Positions 18,801 through 29,100 of a stretch of DNA of 64,000 bases are shown in pieces (positions within the stretch are counted from its first letter, which is position 1; each line of letters opens with the position of its first letter). The notes beneath the pieces were generated by a model that had not been told where the DNA came from, did no database searches, and saw only the letters and a list, made by a program, of their open reading frames with translations. The stretch is taken from NCBI GenBank assembly GCA_016713625.1, contig JADJOT010000006.1, positions 184,764 through 248,763 of the forward strand, written 5' to 3'. The translations under genes were made by a program, and so were the position numbers. Source of the DNA: Candidatus Accumulibacter affinis. GTDB taxonomy: Bacteria > Pseudomonadota > Gammaproteobacteria > Burkholderiales > Rhodocyclaceae.

Positions 18801-21800
18801 TTGGCAGACGCGCGCCCGAAGCGGTAAGTCCAGAGCAGGTCCATGCCGGTCTCGGAACCCGCCCAACCAACGAGAGAAAAATTCCGACTGAGGTTGACGG
18901 TCAGCTTGACGATGCCGCCGGCCGTGGTCAGCGACTGGTCGTAGCTGATCAGCATGCGCGACGACAGCCGTTTGCCGACGCTGAGGATCTGGCCGGTGGT
19001 CGTATCGCTGGCACCAAAGCCGGTCGTGCTGGCGACACGGCTGCTCAACCGCTGGCCGGAACCGCCGAGCGTGCCACTGCGGATGCCGAACTCATCAATC
19101 CCCAGCCCACGCTGCACGGCCTTCAGCGCTCCACCCTCCTGGCCGCCGAGAATCGCTTGTGCGGCTGCCAGCAGCACCGCAGAATCCTGCCCCTGCTGTT
19201 GATCTGGGGCCTGCCCGAGCACCAGCCAGGACAGCTTCTCGGCATCCGGCACATCGGGGTCGGAGACCAGCCGCACCAGCGGCCGCTTGGCCGTACCGGT
19301 CACCTCAACGCCGGCCTCGACCGGCAGGTTGCTGCGAACGGCACGGATGTTGAGGCCCGGGTTGTCGATCAGTCCCTGGAAGTTGAGAATTCCGCGCTCG
19401 ATTTCGAGCTGCTGTCCGTAAGCGTCAAAACGACCATCGCGAGTGCGGATCGAACCCGTCGCTCGCGGCAAGCCGCCCCTCTCGGAGCGAATCGTGACGG
19501 CGCCAACCAGACGACTTTCGACGCCGGCGCCGCGAAAATGGAAATTGCGGCCCAGGTCGGCTTCAAGGTTCAAGGACAACAGCCGCGCCGGCGCCGAAGC
19601 CTTGGCCTGGCCAGCCCGCTTGATCACCACATCATCGGACAGTTGTGGCGTCCCGGCCTGCGCCAGTTCCCAGTAACCGGCGTCGATCCGAAAACGTCCG
19701 AGCACGTCGAACACCCGCTCGCCGAGCTTCAGTTCGGCGTCCCCGGAAACTGCCACCCATTGGTCGGGACGCTGCAGCACGCCGAGACGCTCGGCGCGCA
19801 CGCGCAGAACCCCATCGACCTGCCCGGCACGCAATTCGCCGCTCGCCTCGAGACGGCCGGGCTTGCCGGTCAGGCGCTCGGCATCGATTCCCGGATCGAG
19901 CCGCAGGGTGCGTGGCAGCGGCTGCAGATCACTCTCGAAAACCAGCTCCTTGAGGATCAGGCGAGCATCGCCGGCGGCCTCGCTACGCAACTGCAAGAGC
20001 AGCTTGCCACGTTCCAGGCGCATCCCCTGGTCGAGCGCGCGCACCGCCAGACCATCGCCACGCCATTCACCGTTGAGGCGCGGCTGCGCCGGCGTCCCGC
20101 CGAGCTGCAACGCACCGGACAGACGCCCCCCGAGCTGCCAGCCATCGCCCAGCAAGGGGCCGGCCCAGGCCAGATCGGGGGCATTCAGTCGCAGTTCGCC
20201 AGACCACGGCGCCTGCCGGTTGAGCAGGGCGGCCGCGGAACTGGCAGCGCTGAAATCGCCGGCCAGCTCGCCGAGTCGCTTGCCATGCAGCTTGAGCTGG
20301 CCTTCGAGACGCCCCTCCCTGGCCAGCAGGTTCAAGCTACCCTCCTCCAGGCCCAGCGGCAGCGTGCCGATCGTGAGATCGCCGCGATCACGCCAAAGCC
20401 GCAGGCGAGCGCTCGGCAAGGCCGTTCGCGAGGCGGCTGCCAAAGCGCCGGCGCGTGCGCTGCCGATCTCCCATTCGCCGTTGATGCGCAGCGAATCGCC
20501 ATTGCCCTTGAGCGCGGCAACGTCGATCCATTCCGGGAATTCGGCGAGCATCGCGACCACCGGCAGGGAGCGCAGGCTGCCGGCACTCTGCCAGCGTTGC
20601 TGCTCGTAAGACAGGCGCTCAAGCCGCAGCGACCAGTCGGCGCCGACGAACTCGCCCGGGCCGGCGCTGCCGCTGTCGGCAGACAGTTGCAGCGGCAGCG
20701 CTGCGGCAAGCCGGAGGAAAGGCTTGTCCAGCCGCGAAGCCAGCGTCAATTCGCTGAGCGTACCGGCCCACAGCGGACCGGCAGATGGCGTGGCAAGGCC
20801 GCCTTCCAGCAGCAGCCGCAGATCACGTTTGCCGGCCAGGCTGAGCTGGCCGCGCAGACGGTGCCGACTGCGCACACCTTCGACGTCGAGGGTCAGGTCA
20901 CGCAACAGCGTTTCTCCGTCCGGCAGGTCGAACCCGGCCAGTTGCAGCTTGCCCGCCACCACCCCCTGACTGCCATTGCCGACACGAGCGGCGAGGGTCA
21001 GCCCGTGCAGCTGGCCGATGCCCGGTAAGACCAGACGCGTCGATTGCAGATCCGCCGACCCTTCCGGCGCCTTGAGAGTGCCAGCGAGCAGCACGCGGCC
21101 ATGAACATCCCCAGCGATCCCCAGCGGATCGAGCCTGGGCGCGTCGATCGACACCGTCAGCTGGTCGCCGACGCTACCGAAAGCGCCTTTCGCCGACAGC
21201 CGGTTACCAGCCGCAAGCAGTTCCACATCGGCTTTGCGCAGCCGCTGCCCAGCCAGGTCGATCTCGCCGCTGCCCGCCAGCACTTCGCTGCCGAGGCGGC
21301 TGTCGCGCAGTTGAAAGCGCAGTCCCAGCGCCAGCTGCGGACTACTGCTGCCCTGCGCCTCCAGCTCGGCATTGAGGCGCGCCGCCGGCAGCCTGGCAAA
21401 GCGGCTGGGGTCGAAATTACGCAGGCTGCCACGCAGCGCAAACTTGCCGCCATCGACCAGCGCGACCTTGCCACTGGCCAGCAGTTGCGCGTCGCCAGCG
21501 ACCAGCCGCAGCGTCTCGACAGTGACCTCGACGGGATCGATGCTGAGCTTGCTGTCGATGGCGAACTGCGCGTCGCGCAGCTCGCTTTCGATGAACTGCC
21601 GATGCAGGCCGATGGTGGCGCGCAGCGACCCGGCGAGTTGCGTGCGGCGCAGCCCGCCATTCAGCGCACTCGCGTCGAGCGAGCTCACTGCCAGTCGCAA
21701 AGCCAGTTCGGCATCGCGCAGGCTGGCGCTGCCCTGCAGACGCCCGCCACCGGCCAGGCGAACGTCGAGCTTGCTCAGCTGCAACTCGTTTTCGTTGAGA

Positions 21801-22897
21801 CTCAGCCCGGCCTGCAGGGACTCGACCGGCAGCCGTTGCCGATCGATGGTTCCCGGTTGACGATTGACCACCGTCAGCCGTCCGCCCAGGCCAGTGGACG
21901 AATCGCCCAGCGGCTGCAGGTCGGCGCGCAGGTCGAGCGTGGCCTGCGGGGCGCCGTCCATCCAGGCCGCCGGGTCGATCGCCGAAAGCTTGATCACCGC
22001 GTCGAGGAAAGGCTGCGCGGCGAACGGTGTGATGCGTGCCGACAGTTCGCCAGCAAAGCTTTCGCCCGCCTTGGCCGCGACGGCGCGCGCGCGGCCGTCG
22101 AGCGTGAATTCATCGAGCCGGCCGTCGGCCATGAGATCGAAAGCCAGCGCGCGGCCTCCTGCATCGCCTTCGATGGCTGCTTTCGCCGTCAAGGCAAACG
22201 GCTTCCCGGCGGCCAGCGCAGCTTCGGCGAGGACGGCCAGACCACCGACACGGGCGCGCAGCTCCGGCAGGCGATGTTGCAGGCCATCGCTGGACAGGCG
22301 CGCCGCAAGCGCTTCGGCAATCGTCACCGCCTGGCCGTCGGGGTGAGCGTGATCGCCGCTCTCGATTCGCCCGACCGTCAATTGCTCGACTTCGACCGGC
22401 AACGGCAACTCCAGGCTGTCGGGCAGGCGCGTTGGCTCGCTGCTGGCGACGTTGGCCACACGCACACTCGCCGCGGCGAGGCGACTGACCACCAAACGAC
22501 CGTCCAGCAGTTCGCCCAGGCGCCAGTCGAGCTGCAGATCCTGCACCTGCACATCCAGCGTCTCATCTCGCCAGTGCACTGACTGCAGGGACAGCGGCCC
22601 AAGCAGCGCACCCGCCGGTTCCATCAACGTCAGCTGACCGCCGGCCAGATCTTCGAGCATCCGGCAGCCAAGGCGCAAACCACCCTCACTGGCGAGCAGC
22701 CAGCCGATTCCGGCCAACAGCGCGAGCGGGGCGCACAGTGCTGCCAGCCAGCGCCAGCACCAGGAACGCGCCGGCGAAGCGGGCGGTGGCCCCGGCGGCG
22801 GAGTGGGTGCTGGCCCCGAAGGCGGAGTGGGTGCTGGCCCCGACGGCGGGGCGGGCGGTGAAGCCCCCAGTGCAGCGGCAATCGTCTCCTGACTCAT
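18797..22897 (-). CDS. tamB: Translocation and assembly module protein TamB
   Basis: 1366 residues from ATG 22897 (GGAGAA 9 bases upstream; a TTG at 22921 that overlaps the tamA stop is an alternative). TamB is an inner-membrane-anchored AsmA-like bridge protein spanning the periplasm and acting with TamA in outer-membrane assembly and lipid transport. Seen: a short Pro-rich cytoplasmic leader, one membrane anchor (WLAALCAPLALLAGIGWLLA), a very long repetitive beta-strand region, and the conserved C-terminal DUF490 domain ending in LSVGKRLSSRMLISYDQSL and LVGWAGSETGMDLLWTYRFG. It follows tamA directly. Confidence 0.93.
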   Translation of the reverse strand: MSQETIAAALGASPPAPPSGPAPTPPSGPAPTPPPGPPPASPARSWCWRWLAALCAPLALLAGIGWLLASEGGLRLGCRMLEDLAGGQLTLMEPAGALLGPLSLQSVHWRDETLDVQVQDLQLDWRLGELLDGRLVVSRLAAASVRVANVASSEPTRLPDSLELPLPVEVEQLTVGRIESGDHAHPDGQAVTIAEALAARLSSDGLQHRLPELRARVGGLAVLAEAALAAGKPFALTAKAAIEGDAGGRALAFDLMADGRLDEFTLDGRARAVAAKAGESFAGELSARITPFAAQPFLDAVIKLSAIDPAAWMDGAPQATLDLRADLQPLGDSSTGLGGRLTVVNRQPGTIDRQRLPVESLQAGLSLNENELQLSKLDVRLAGGGRLQGSASLRDAELALRLAVSSLDASALNGGLRRTQLAGSLRATIGLHRQFIESELRDAQFAIDSKLSIDPVEVTVETLRLVAGDAQLLASGKVALVDGGKFALRGSLRNFDPSRFARLPAARLNAELEAQGSSSPQLALGLRFQLRDSRLGSEVLAGSGEIDLAGQRLRKADVELLAAGNRLSAKGAFGSVGDQLTVSIDAPRLDPLGIAGDVHGRVLLAGTLKAPEGSADLQSTRLVLPGIGQLHGLTLAARVGNGSQGVVAGKLQLAGFDLPDGETLLRDLTLDVEGVRSRHRLRGQLSLAGKRDLRLLLEGGLATPSAGPLWAGTLSELTLASRLDKPFLRLAAALPLQLSADSGSAGPGEFVGADWSLRLERLSYEQQRWQSAGSLRSLPVVAMLAEFPEWIDVAALKGNGDSLRINGEWEIGSARAGALAAASRTALPSARLRLWRDRGDLTIGTLPLGLEEGSLNLLAREGRLEGQLKLHGKRLGELAGDFSAASSAAALLNRQAPWSGELRLNAPDLAWAGPLLGDGWQLGGRLSGALQLGGTPAQPRLNGEWRGDGLAVRALDQGMRLERGKLLLQLRSEAAGDARLILKELVFESDLQPLPRTLRLDPGIDAERLTGKPGRLEASGELRAGQVDGVLRVRAERLGVLQRPDQWVAVSGDAELKLGERVFDVLGRFRIDAGYWELAQAGTPQLSDDVVIKRAGQAKASAPARLLSLNLEADLGRNFHFRGAGVESRLVGAVTIRSERGGLPRATGSIRTRDGRFDAYGQQLEIERGILNFQGLIDNPGLNIRAVRSNLPVEAGVEVTGTAKRPLVRLVSDPDVPDAEKLSWLVLGQAPDQQQGQDSAVLLAAAQAILGGQEGGALKAVQRGLGIDEFGIRSGTLGGSGQRLSSRVASTTGFGASDTTTGQILSVGKRLSSRMLISYDQSLTTAGGIVKLTVNLSRNFSLVGWAGSETGMDLLWTYRFGRASAK
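22785..22860 (-). repeat. Tandem repeat encoding Pro-Gly-Ala leader of TamB
   Basis: About three imperfect copies of a 24-base unit (GGCGGAGTGGGTGCTGGCCC core on the plus strand) lie inside the tamB start region. They encode repeated PPSGPAPT segments ahead of the membrane anchor. Copy number could vary by slippage without disturbing the frame, because the unit is a multiple of three. Confidence 0.7.
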
Positions 22898-22917
22898 CGC
22901 GGCGCTTTCTCCGGCAG

Positions 22918-24624
22918 TCAAAACGGGATCGCCAGCGAGAAGTCGAGCCGCAGCTTGCCTTCCCGCTGGCCATAGGCGAGGTCGATGCCCAGCGGTCCGG
23001 CCGGGCTTCGCCAGCGCGCGCCAATTCCATAGCCAACCGCAAGATCGATCGCCTGGCGATCATCGACCGCGTTGCCGGCATCGACAAAGACTGCGGCGCC
23101 CCAGGTCGGAGTGATCCAGTGCGTGTATTCGCCACTCATCGTCAGCAGGTAGCGTCCGCCGACGATCGCCGAGCCCTCCTTGACCCCGAGACTTTGGTAG
23201 GCGTAGCCACGTACCGTGTTGCTGCCACCGGTACGGAAGAGAAAATCCTGCGGGATCCCCTGCGACGAAGGCGCGAGGGTGACGCCGAGCTCGCCACGAA
23301 AGAGCAGTGCGTCGCTGGCGCTGAGCGGGATGCCCTGGCTGTAGCGCAGGTAGGTGCGAAAGAAGTTCTGATCGGAAAGCAGTTCCTTGCTGCCGCCACC
23401 GAGCTGCAATTGCAGGGAAATGCCTTCGGCCGGATCGAGCGGGTCCACCGCCTGCCGCCAGGTCCAGCCGACCAGTCCGGTCAGCGCCTGCACGCTCGAT
23501 GATGGCGCACCTTGCGGCGACTGGTCTTCCTGCTGCCAGTTGACACTCAGCTGCTGTTCGATGCTGCCGCGCTTCTGCAGGCGTGTGGCACCCACCGCGA
23601 AGCGCCTGATCCCCAGGTTCTCGATATCGGAGTGCTCCACCGCCGTCCCCACGCCGTCCCGGTTCTGATTCTCGTCGGGTGGAAAAAAAACATCCGCATA
23701 AGCGGTCTGGCGCAGCTGGTCGAGGCGCACACCGGTCTGCAACTGCCAGGCACGGCCGAGAAAATCGCTGCTCCGGTAAATGGCCTCGACGCGTGCGCCG
23801 GTGTTGGTGCTGTAACCAATGCCGAAGGTCACCTGGTAGGGCGCGCGCTCGCGCAACTGCACGCGCACCGGCGCCGTCACCCAGCCGTCCTCCCCCACCG
23901 CGGCCTGCTCATCCTCGCCGTGCGCCAGCGTCACGCTCACCGACGAGAAATACGCGGTGTTCTGCAGCGCCGCCTGCAAGGCCAGCAGCCGATCCTCCCG
24001 ATATTCGTCGCCGGGTTTGACGCTGCGATTGAAACGCCCGACCAGCTCCGCGGAGTAACGCTCCAGGCCGCTGATCTGCAGCTCACCAAAACGGTAGCGC
24101 GGACCCGCTGCAGCGACGACCATCAGATCGACCCGCCGCGCCTCGGGATCAACTTCCGCACGGCTGTCCTGCAGCCGCGCGCCGGCGTGCTCGACGGCCA
24201 GCAGTTCGGCCAGCAGCGATTGCTTGGCATCGTCCCAGTCGGCCTGGCGAAACGGCTGGCCGGATTTCAGTTTCCAGGCGCCCAGCAGCGCTTCCCGGCG
24301 CGCCGGCTCGACGTCGCCGTCGATTTCGATAGCGACGCTGCCGATCAGCGAGCGCGGCCCCGGGTCAACCTCGAGCAGCAGCTCGTCAGCACGCCGCTGC
24401 AGCACCACCCGTGGCGAAAAATAGCCCTCGGTGGCCAGCAGATTCTCGACCTCGCGCTGCATCCGGCGCTCGAAGGCCGCCTGCGCCGGTGCGTCGGCGA
24501 CCTCGACGAGATCGAGATGGGTCGCCAGCAATTCGTGCACTTCCTCGGGCGCCTGCAATTGCGGCACGGCGGCGACGGCAGGCAGGGTGAGCAGCAGGGC
24601 TACGAGGGTTAATGGCTTGTGCAT
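22918..24624 (-). CDS. tamA: Outer-membrane Omp85-family protein TamA
   Basis: 568 residues with a signal peptide (MHKPLTLVALLLTLPAVAA). POTRA-like repeats occupy roughly residues 25-260, the second half being a 16-strand Omp85 barrel (VTFGIGYSTNTGARVEAIYR, the conserved FRTGGSNTVRGYAYQSLG lid-lock type motif, and the C-terminal strand KLRLDFSLAIPF ending in Phe). It sits in the outer membrane and works with TamB. The tamA stop and tamB leader overlap, confirming the pair. About 160 bases separate it from the upstream TIR-FGE gene on the same strand, enough for its own promoter. Confidence 0.93.
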   Translation of the reverse strand: MHKPLTLVALLLTLPAVAAVPQLQAPEEVHELLATHLDLVEVADAPAQAAFERRMQREVENLLATEGYFSPRVVLQRRADELLLEVDPGPRSLIGSVAIEIDGDVEPARREALLGAWKLKSGQPFRQADWDDAKQSLLAELLAVEHAGARLQDSRAEVDPEARRVDLMVVAAAGPRYRFGELQISGLERYSAELVGRFNRSVKPGDEYREDRLLALQAALQNTAYFSSVSVTLAHGEDEQAAVGEDGWVTAPVRVQLRERAPYQVTFGIGYSTNTGARVEAIYRSSDFLGRAWQLQTGVRLDQLRQTAYADVFFPPDENQNRDGVGTAVEHSDIENLGIRRFAVGATRLQKRGSIEQQLSVNWQQEDQSPQGAPSSSVQALTGLVGWTWRQAVDPLDPAEGISLQLQLGGGSKELLSDQNFFRTYLRYSQGIPLSASDALLFRGELGVTLAPSSQGIPQDFLFRTGGSNTVRGYAYQSLGVKEGSAIVGGRYLLTMSGEYTHWITPTWGAAVFVDAGNAVDDRQAIDLAVGYGIGARWRSPAGPLGIDLAYGQREGKLRLDFSLAIPF

Positions 24625-24786
24625 TGGGTTGTCAGAGTCAGCCTGGCGAGCGACGAATGGGGTCTTGAACGCTTTGCCGGCACCCGGCAGCCCTGTCGAA
24701 CGAAGCCTGGACGTGCGCCAGGAACCTATGATCAGAACAAAGCAAGAAATTTTCCGTCTCCGCTAAGCTGCGGCCAGTAATCAGCG

Positions 24787-26052
24787 CTACAGCGGAAGAG
24801 CGCGCGTCGGTAAAGCTCCCAGCAGTTCGATGGGGACACCACGACGCACCCGGAAGCCAATGCTGAGGTCGCGGATGATCGAAGCGAAGCGGGCGCGGTG
24901 CGCCGCGCGACAATCTGCCGGAGTGTAGTACCACGACCCACCACGCACCACGCGAAACGAGGATCCACCTGCTTCCCAGACCGAACCGTCGGCCGGCGCT
25001 CCTTGGTAGTCCTCATGCCAGGGGTCCTGGCACCACTCCCAGACGTTTCCATGCATATCATGGAGACCGAAAGCGTTGGGCGGGAAGGACCCGACCGGCA
25101 CGGTGTGCACGCGCCATTTGCCCTCTACCGAACCGTTATACATAAAGCCCCCATTGAAGTTGGCTTGGTCGGTGGTGATCTGGCTGCCGTAGTGGAAAGG
25201 CGTCGTCGTTCCTGCACGGCAAGCATACTCCCATTCGGCTTCGCTCGGCAGGCGGTAAGCCCTTCCCGTCTGTTCGCCAAGCCACTGACTGTATGCCTGA
25301 GCATCGTCCCAGGAAACATTGATCACCGGGAGGCTGCCACGGCCCCATGCGCCGCCCGGCTTCTGGCTGCCGCTGACATCAGCGTAGCGATCGTAATCGT
25401 CGAAAGTCACTGTATGCACGCCGATGGCGAAGGGCTGCCCGATGATCACCTCGTGTTGCGGGCCCTCACTCTCCTCGCACTCCGGCTCGTCCGCTGGCGA
25501 GCCCATTCGGAAGCGGCCAGCCGGGATCACCACCATCAGCGGTCCTTCGCCGCCGCTCTTCAGTGGGTCACGGAAGGTCTGGCCAGCCGTAAACCCCGAG
25601 GTGACAGACGTGTCTGGCGACGACGGCAGCGTGGCCGGAAAAGGTAAAGGCGGAGCCTCACGACCCGCGAGTTGCTGCCGCAATGCATCAAGTAGCTGCG
25701 CCAGACCCGGATGATTCGTTTCGCCGGCCCAGCCGATGAGGTCGGTGGTCTGAATCCGGCTGAATCCGTAAGGGAAATCCACAGGTTCGATGAAAGCCGG
25801 AAAGAGGATGCCCTTGCGTTTGCCGTACTCGGCTTCTTCGAGCACATAGTCGCTATCGACCGACCGTTCCGACCACAGCGCGACGAAGGCCTGCGCCGCC
25901 TCCATCTCACGCTGGATCGCCTTGTGCCAACGCTCACCGACGCGCGTCTGCACGTCGATGAAAACCGACCAGCCAGCCGCGCTCAGTCGCTGCACGAGCT
26001 GATCGGCCAAGGCGCGGTCGCTCCGGGAATAGCAGATGAAGATGTCGCTCAA
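24787..26052 (-). CDS. TIR domain fused to formylglycine-generating-enzyme (FGE)-like domain
   Basis: 421 residues; TTG 26052 has GGAG five bases upstream and opens directly on the TIR domain. TIR, about 1-140: DIFICYSRSDRALADQLVQR, then WHKAIQREMEAAQAFVALWS, with a candidate catalytic Glu in REMEAA. FGE/SUMF-type C-type-lectin-like domain, about 165-410: MVVIPAGRFRMGSPADEPE, GVHTVTFDDYDRYAD, VINVSWDDAQAYSQWLGEQT, YRLPSEAEWEYACRAGTTTP, MHGNVWEWCQDPWHED, RVVRGGSWYYTPADCRAA and IGFRVRRG. The cysteine needed for real formylglycine synthesis is not evident, so this is probably a ligand-recognition domain. Third gene of the DUF4062 / ParA-TIR-STAND-FGE operon, 110 bases after the second. Confidence 0.85.
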   Translation of the reverse strand: MSDIFICYSRSDRALADQLVQRLSAAGWSVFIDVQTRVGERWHKAIQREMEAAQAFVALWSERSVDSDYVLEEAEYGKRKGILFPAFIEPVDFPYGFSRIQTTDLIGWAGETNHPGLAQLLDALRQQLAGREAPPLPFPATLPSSPDTSVTSGFTAGQTFRDPLKSGGEGPLMVVIPAGRFRMGSPADEPECEESEGPQHEVIIGQPFAIGVHTVTFDDYDRYADVSGSQKPGGAWGRGSLPVINVSWDDAQAYSQWLGEQTGRAYRLPSEAEWEYACRAGTTTPFHYGSQITTDQANFNGGFMYNGSVEGKWRVHTVPVGSFPPNAFGLHDMHGNVWEWCQDPWHEDYQGAPADGSVWEAGGSSFRVVRGGSWYYTPADCRAAHRARFASIIRDLSIGFRVRRGVPIELLGALPTRALPL

Positions 26053-26162
26053 GTAGACTCCATATGGCCGGGGGCTGCGCCGGGACGGCCTTCACGGCAG
26101 GGTTGCCGCCAATACCCAGCGGATTATCGCCGAACTTGCGCAACGCCGGAAGTCGGCAATCG

Positions 26163-29100
26163 TCAACGAGGCACCGGGTTGCCCGCTGCGGCCCGCTCAC
26201 CGACCCGATAGGGAAGGTCGAGAACACAGCGGAAACCCAGATAGTCGCTGCCGCTGGCCTCGTTGGCGCTGGTCCAGCGCCACGCCGAGCGGACTTCCAT
26301 CAGGGGATTGAGGTATGAGCCGCCTTTCATGACGTGCGTATTGCCGCCCGGCCAGGGGGAAGCGGTGAGTTCCCACAGGTTGCCCGCCATGTCGGAAACC
26401 CCGTAGAAGCTGTCACCGGCCGGAAGGAGACCGACCTCGGCGATGCGCTTGCCGTCGCTGCGCTCCCTTCCCTGGAAACGCGTCGCGTCGGCTTCGTTGC
26501 CCCACGGCCAGATTCGCCCGTCGGTGCCGCGCGCGGCCTTCTCCCATTCCTCCTCGCTGGGAAGGCGGCCGCCGGCCCAGCGGCAATAGGCATCCGCCTG
26601 CGCCCAGCCGAGAAAGCGGGCGGGCTCGCGTGGCTTGCTCGCGGGTTTGCCGTGGGGAGGCCAGTTGCCCGGGCAGATCAGGCCCATGTCGGGGCGGCAG
26701 TTGGCGGTGAAGCGAGCGAACTGTTCACTCGTCACTTCGTGCCGATAGATCAGGAAGCCGCTGATCCAGGTATTGTGTGACTTCGGCAGATCCTCGTCGT
26801 AGAGCGAGTTGTAGCGCACTTCGAGCTTACTGGCCAGATCCTGCCGTTCGTTGGCGGTCGATCCGAGCGTCGCGCAACTGCCCGGAACGGGTCGCAGCTC
26901 CGCACCATCGAGCGGATGGGTGGCAGGCGGGAGGGTACTCTGGCGGGCCAGGCTGCGCAGGGGCGGGAGCCAAAGCTCAATGGTGCCCGGCTTATCCTTG
27001 GCCAGGCGACTACCGGACAGGTCAAGCACACTGGTCTCAAGGTCGTACCCCAGCGTCTTGAGCACCTGTTGCGACGCGTTGGCCAGGGCGTCCGCGCGGG
27101 CACTATCCGCGTTGTGAAAGAAGCGCACCTCGCCGCAGGTCGGAGCATCCTTGACCAGTTGGGCTGCTTCCATCGGCACGCCGAGGGCGCGCATCGCAAA
27201 GTCCAGGGCGCCCATGATCTCATTGTCGCTGGCATCCTTGTACTGCGGGTAGATGCGGGCACCCTTGAAGAGGGAAGCGTCCAGCGAGTACCTGTTGGCG
27301 TTGAAGGCGTTGAACGCCAGCGCGGCGTTACGCTCCCTCAGCGCGGCGTTCCGTTCCTCGTCCCTGGCCTGCTGGTCTTTCTCGCGGTAGAGAACGAAAC
27401 TGACTGCCGCAACGCAGGCGATGACGACGCTCGCCGCGACGAGGACGCGCCAGCTCCTCTTGCTCAGGCGTACCGCCTGTTGCTGCTGCTCCTGCTCCTG
27501 CTGCTGGCTGCGACCGATGTAGTCCTGCTCATCGTCGCTGAGGTGCTCCGCCCATTGCTCGAGCAGGCGCCCGGCATCGCGCAGACGATAGCCGGTGAGC
27601 AGGAACTCGGGACTCCTTTCGCGAGCGTGCCACCTGCCCATGCCGATATCCAGGCGCTGCCGCAACCTGAGCGGCTCCCGGTGCTCGGCGACCTGGGCCG
27701 CCAGGTAGCCCTGGTCGGCGGCGGCGGGGGCAAGCAGCAGGCTGACCTGGAGTTCGTCCGGCTTGCTTCGCCAGACGTTGACCAGGCGCCTGTCCATCAG
27801 CCACAACAGCGCCTCTGCTCCACGGGCAGCCAGGTTGGCTTGCGAGCGGATGCTTTCCCAGACCACCGCTTGCCAGGCGATCACGTCATCGTCGCCGACC
27901 ACCGGCAAGCGCAGCAGCAGGCCGTTGACGGCATCGCTCAGCGCCACGGGAATCTGTGCCAGATGCCCGGCAAGGTGAACGGCGAAGAGCCGGGGTACGC
28001 CACCGCAGTCGTCGTAGGCGGCGTTGGTCAGGAAGCCGCGCACCGACTTCTGCCACAGGCGGGTGAGGACCATCTGCGCCAGAGGCAGGGCGCCGGGACC
28101 AGCGCCGGCATCCTGCACGATACGATCGAGAAGTCCCGGCTCGAAAGCAAAGCCACTGCGGATGGCGGGCGCCTCGATGGCCCGGCGCACGGTGGCCGCG
28201 TCAGGTACGTCCAGGATGCAGGTAAGCTCGCGCAGACGTTCCCACAGGCTGGCATCGACCGACGGTGCTTGCCGCCAGGCGAGCAGAGGCAGGTCGTGCC
28301 CGACCAACAGCAGCGGCCGGGCTGGCGAGGCAGCGGCGATCCGCGCCCGCAAGCTGGCCGGCAACCAGCTATCGCCCTGGGGCGGGTAGAGGCCGGCGGC
28401 GGCGTGGTCCCAGTCGTTGACAATCAACAGGTGGTCGGGCGGCGCTGCCGCCAGTCGCTCGGTAAAATCGGGCTGGCCAATCTGCAGGCTGAGGATGCTC
28501 ACCGGGACACCCGGCACGATGCCGCTCCGGCGCAGATCGGCGATCAGGGCGGCGACCAGCGATCCCTTGCCGACACCGGTCGCACCGGCAAGCAGACACA
28601 GACCCTGGTCACGCAGGCGGCTGGCGAGGGCCTCCAGCAGGGCGGCAGGCAGTTCGATCAGCTGTACCGTGCCCTCGCCGTAGGCATCCAGGCCGGGATA
28701 AGGATTTTCCGCAGGCGCCGCATCGGTGCTCGCTTCCGCGCTGCCGGAGGATCGGCTGCGCAGAAGCTGTAGCAACTGCGCCGGGGCTTCACCGTCGCCG
28801 GACCAGGCGCGCAGATCCAGCACCTGCAGGTCAGCGACTCCCCGCAGGGAAAGCGAGAAGATGTCCTGATCGGCTCCGGGCAAGAGCACCGGCAGGATGC
28901 GAATGGGCTGGTTGGAGCTGCGCGCGAGTTCGATTTCCCGTTTTTGCCAGATCGCGATACCGCCTCTACCAGCGCAGAGCAGCAGGTGACGGCTGTGGTG
29001 CAGCGCCTGCGTGGTGGCCTCGGCGATACGGTTCCCCGGAGTCAACGCTGAGGAATCGACAAGCACCGCCAAGCCTGCCGTGCCCAGTGCCTTCGCCAGG

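Noticed and set aside
19157..21028. Long plus-strand open frame (over 600 codons) within tamB
   Set aside because: Antisense shadow of a high-GC gene; composition is Arg/Gln/Ala-rich with no domain, and tamB on the other strand is well supported.
24787..26052. True formylglycine-generating (sulfatase-activating) enzyme
   Set aside because: No sulfatase gene nearby, fusion to TIR, and no evident catalytic cysteine pair; more likely a binding domain.
26916..28772. Plus-strand open frame of about 618 codons antisense to the ParA-TIR-STAND-FGE gene
   Set aside because: No recognisable motif; the opposite strand has clear Walker and TIR motifs over the same bases.
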